64,000 nt of DNA from contig JAJYXP010000072.1 in NCBI GenBank assembly GCA_021801705.1, positions 62,001 through 126,000 of the forward strand. The letters are read 5' to 3'. The stretch comes from Pseudomonadota bacterium (GTDB lineage Bacteria > Pseudomonadota > Gammaproteobacteria > Burkholderiales > Sulfuricellaceae). Made by a program: the position numbers and the translations under genes. Shown here piece by piece: positions 62,104 to 64,000 of the stretch; position 1 is the stretch's first letter, and each line of letters starts with the position of its first letter. The notes beneath the pieces are model-generated. The model saw nothing but the letters and a program-made list of their open reading frames with translations, had not been told where the DNA came from and did no database searches.

Positions 62104-62954
62104 GCAGCCAGCACTGCCTGGCCGGCTTCCACCGGGGTATCGTTGCGGTTGCCCCATTCCGACCAGGAGCCGGCATAGGCCTTGACCTTGGCGTAACCCA
62201 GCGCTTTTAGTACGACATAGGTGTGGGCGGAGCGGTGGTGGCTGTGGCAATGCACGATCACCTCCTTGTCCGGCGTGATGCCCAAACCGTGCAGGGTGCC
62301 GCGCAACTCTTCTGCCGGTTTCATGCGCAGGTTGCGTCCCTGATCCATGGCAAAGCTCCAGTCCAGATTGACGGCGCCTGGCATGTGGCCATTGCGCAAC
62401 GCCGTGCGCGTCAGGCCGAAATATTCGTTCGGGCTGCGCGCATCCAGGACGACCGTGCGCGGGTCGCCCAGCCGGGCCATGACGTATTCCGCATCGGCGA
62501 GGCTGCGTTTCTCCCCGCTGACTTTATACACGCTGTGCTGCGGCCGGATGATGCCGCTGCGGCCGGCGTGATCCTCGTTATGCCATGCCTGTATCCCGCC
62601 GTTGAGCAGCGAAAAATGCCGGTGGCCGACCGCGTCCAGGGTCCACAGCAGACGGCTCGCCATGCCGCCGCCCTCGTCGTCGTAGGCGACGACATGGGTG
62701 TCCGGGGTCAGGCCCAGGCTGGAAAATACCTCCTCCAGATGTTCGTCGTCCGGCAGCAGGCCACGCGCCATGCCGCGTTGCGCCACCAGTGCGGCATAGT
62801 CGAGATGGACGGCGCCGGGAACATGGTAGCGCGCATAAGCATCCGGCCGGCGCAGGTCGACGAGCAGCAGGTTTTCCGCACCCAGACGGGTTTCCAGCTC
62901 GGCGGGTTCGACAATCAGGGGAAGCAGTGGGGTGGTGTTGCCGGTAACGGCCAT
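62100..62954 (-). CDS. Two-domain sulfurtransferase (rhodanese)
   Basis: The 284-residue enzyme has two rhodanese domains (about 10-130 and 160-280). The active Cys is in the second: VIVHCHSHHRSAHTYVVLKALGYAKVKAY, where the CxxHHRS loop differs from the CGSGVT loop of 3-mercaptopyruvate sulfurtransferases and is closer to thiosulfate-type enzymes. There is no signal peptide, so it is cytoplasmic. A TTGACT-N17-TATGTT promoter lies upstream, and AGGAG precedes the ATG. The TAG stop is in the CTAG of element A4. Confidence 0.92.
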   Translation of the reverse strand: MAVTGNTTPLLPLIVEPAELETRLGAENLLLVDLRRPDAYARYHVPGAVHLDYAALVAQRGMARGLLPDDEHLEEVFSSLGLTPDTHVVAYDDEGGGMASRLLWTLDAVGHRHFSLLNGGIQAWHNEDHAGRSGIIRPQHSVYKVSGEKRSLADAEYVMARLGDPRTVVLDARSPNEYFGLTRTALRNGHMPGAVNLDWSFAMDQGRNLRMKPAEELRGTLHGLGITPDKEVIVHCHSHHRSAHTYVVLKALGYAKVKAYAGSWSEWGNRNDTPVEAGQAVLAA

Positions 62955-63378
62955 TTGGCGGCGCTCCTGAAAAATTCGGTAGGGTAAACATACAATACCT
63001 TAGTAAATTAGTCAACATTAGTTGCGTGGTTCGCCATCATCCTGAAAACGGCGGTTCAACCTAGAAGCCGTTTCTAGGTTCAACACAAAGGACGCAGAGG
63101 GTGCGGAAATAAACAGGGGCATTCTGCACATTCTGCTGAACCCAGCCATCCTTCCGGTCTTAAATCTGCCAGTGATCCCGAGCCAAAGTCGGCCACATAC
63201 TCCAATTGACACAGCCAGGGGAAATGTGCGGGAGAGACTATAAGAAGGTCGCAAACCGATCCGTTGCAGGCCTTCACGGTGATGCTAGTATTGAAGAAAG
63301 AATACTTTCGGCGAAAACTTGGCGGACGGCATTGAATAAAGATTCATCAACGCGGTAGGTAGAGGTGAGGTGCAGGGC
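62955..63378. other. Intergenic region, no gene recognised
   Basis: Apart from the promoter at 62987-63015, this 424-base gap between divergent genes shows a short inverted motif (AACCTAGAAGCCGTTTCTAGGTT, 63057-63079 region) and a fragment ACAAAGGACGCAGAGG of the dispersed repeat type. Short minus-strand frames here have no ribosome site or recognisable similarity. Confidence 0.6.
62987..63015 (-). promoter_or_regulatory. Sigma-70-type promoter of the sulfurtransferase gene
   Basis: On the minus strand TTGACT (63015-63010) and TATGTT (62992-62987) are separated by 17 bases, 32 bases before the start codon. The -35 box matches five of six consensus bases. Confidence 0.6.
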
Positions 63379-64000
63379 ATGGATGTTCTATTGGTTGAAC
63401 CCGAACCAGCAATGAGTGCGTTGCTACAATCCGTGCTTGAAAGCCGTGGCCATGCAGTCACAGCGGTCGCTGATGGCGAAAGTGGCTGGGAAAGCTATCA
63501 GAGTCGCCACTTTTCCATGGTGATCCTGGAATGGCTATTACCGGAAATGGACGGACTGGAAGTGTGCCGGAAGATTCGGAGTAGCCCGAAAGGAGAAGAC
63601 AGCCTGATCCTGGTGATCACCTTGCGCACGAACCCCGGTGACCTCAAACAGATACTGGCTGCCGGCGCCGATGATTACCTCGCACAGCCTGTCGACCGGC
63701 TACTCCTGAACATACGGCTTGAGATTGCCGAACAGCGGGCTAGCAGATTGATGCATCAACGGAAAGCCGAGAAAGGTCGTGGCCAGGTCCAGGCCATGCT
63801 CAAATTGGTGCTGGACACAATTCCCTCACGCGTGTTCTGGAAAAACAAGGAGAGCCGCTACCTCGGCTGCAATCGTCTCTTTGCGCTGGATGCTGGCTTG
63901 CAAGACCCGAGCCAGATCGTTGGCAAGACTGATCGTGACTTGCGCTGGGCCGAGCAGGCACAGCTTTACATTTCAGATGATCTCGCAGTAATGCAGTCCG
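63379..64000 (+). CDS. Degenerate receiver plus PAS protein, N-terminal part
   Basis: The gene runs off the window; 207 residues are visible. Residues 1-120 have the receiver fold (MDVLLVEPEPAMSALLQSVL; MVILEWLLPEMDGLEVCRKIR; AGADDYLAQPVDRLLLNIRLEIAEQ) but the phospho-acceptor Asp is Glu (ILEW), the acidic pair is EPE, and the conserved Lys is Gln (AQP). A linker helix and a PAS-like domain (MLKLVLDTIPSRVFWKNKESRYLGCNRLFA) follow. A kinase or GGDEF output beyond the window is likely but unseen. The ATG follows GAGGTG. Confidence 0.82.
   Translation, partial: MDVLLVEPEPAMSALLQSVLESRGHAVTAVADGESGWESYQSRHFSMVILEWLLPEMDGLEVCRKIRSSPKGEDSLILVITLRTNPGDLKQILAAGADDYLAQPVDRLLLNIRLEIAEQRASRLMHQRKAEKGRGQVQAMLKLVLDTIPSRVFWKNKESRYLGCNRLFALDAGLQDPSQIVGKTDRDLRWAEQAQLYISDDLAVMQS

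Noticed and set aside
63018-63277. Short minus-strand frames (65 and 78 codons) before the last gene
   Set aside because: No ribosome site, no family resemblance, and they overlap dispersed-repeat fragments; treated as non-coding.

Overview
The window is GC-rich, densely coded DNA from what looks like a facultatively nitrate-respiring, probably sulfur-oxidising betaproteobacterium of the Nitrosomonadales/Gallionellales kind. This rests on gene content only: narKKGHJI, NarXL, DsrE-like and rhodanese-type sulfur proteins, a Zwf/Gnd/Pgl cluster, PilZ proteins and a heavy-metal RND pump. No rRNA, tRNA or CRISPR array was seen, so the taxon is an inference.

Layout. 1-8.9 kb: two NarK nitrate/nitrite transporters followed by narGHJI, with hairpin repeats between narK and narG and between narG and narH. 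9.1-14.0 kb: an HPP-CBS membrane protein, a MoCF-domain protein, an internally duplicated unknown protein and a YgiQ radical SAM protein. 14.2-20.9 kb: a PilZ protein, prfC, hslR, a cyclic-2,3-diphosphoglycerate-synthetase-like GTPase, hslO and small unknowns. 21.0-23.4 kb: a receiver-TPR protein coupled to a short histidine kinase. 23.7-32.9 kb: an unknown membrane protein, an archaeal-type methionine adenosyltransferase, then an amino-acid dehydrogenase, a three-gene 2-oxoacid:ferredoxin oxidoreductase and an acyl-CoA synthetase. 33.0-38.6 kb: DUF302 and PilZ/YcgR-like proteins, then a minus-strand operon of a cytidylate-kinase-like gene, an orphan ATP synthase epsilon subunit, narX and narL. 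38.8-44.5 kb: a FadL-type porin, a YaiI-family gene, and a divergent module of porin plus secreted DsrE protein against an ECF sigma factor plus membrane anti-sigma factor with a DsrE-like C-terminal domain. 44.8-48.1 kb: gnd-zwf-pgl. 48.1-55.1 kb: a MoxR/DUF58/DUF4381/VWA/VWA-TPR/BatD operon. 55.4-61.8 kb: a heavy-metal RND efflux operon. 62.1-64 kb: a two-domain sulfurtransferase and the start of a receiver-PAS protein whose receiver has lost its catalytic residues.

The most striking non-coding feature is a set of short mobile-looking elements. They share the ends TAGTCAGTCA...TGACTGACTA flanked by a duplicated CTAG (CTAA in one case), carry at least three different hairpin cores, sit in tandem twice, and in three cases lie exactly on a gene's TAG stop codon. 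A second class of elements with GGAAGCGCTGATTAA-type ends carries one of the same cores. The most interesting protein system is the ECF/DsrE module: its two divergent promoters share one motif, GGAATAA-N16-GTCYTA, with identical spacing, which suggests the sigma factor controls both itself and the secreted DsrE protein and porin.
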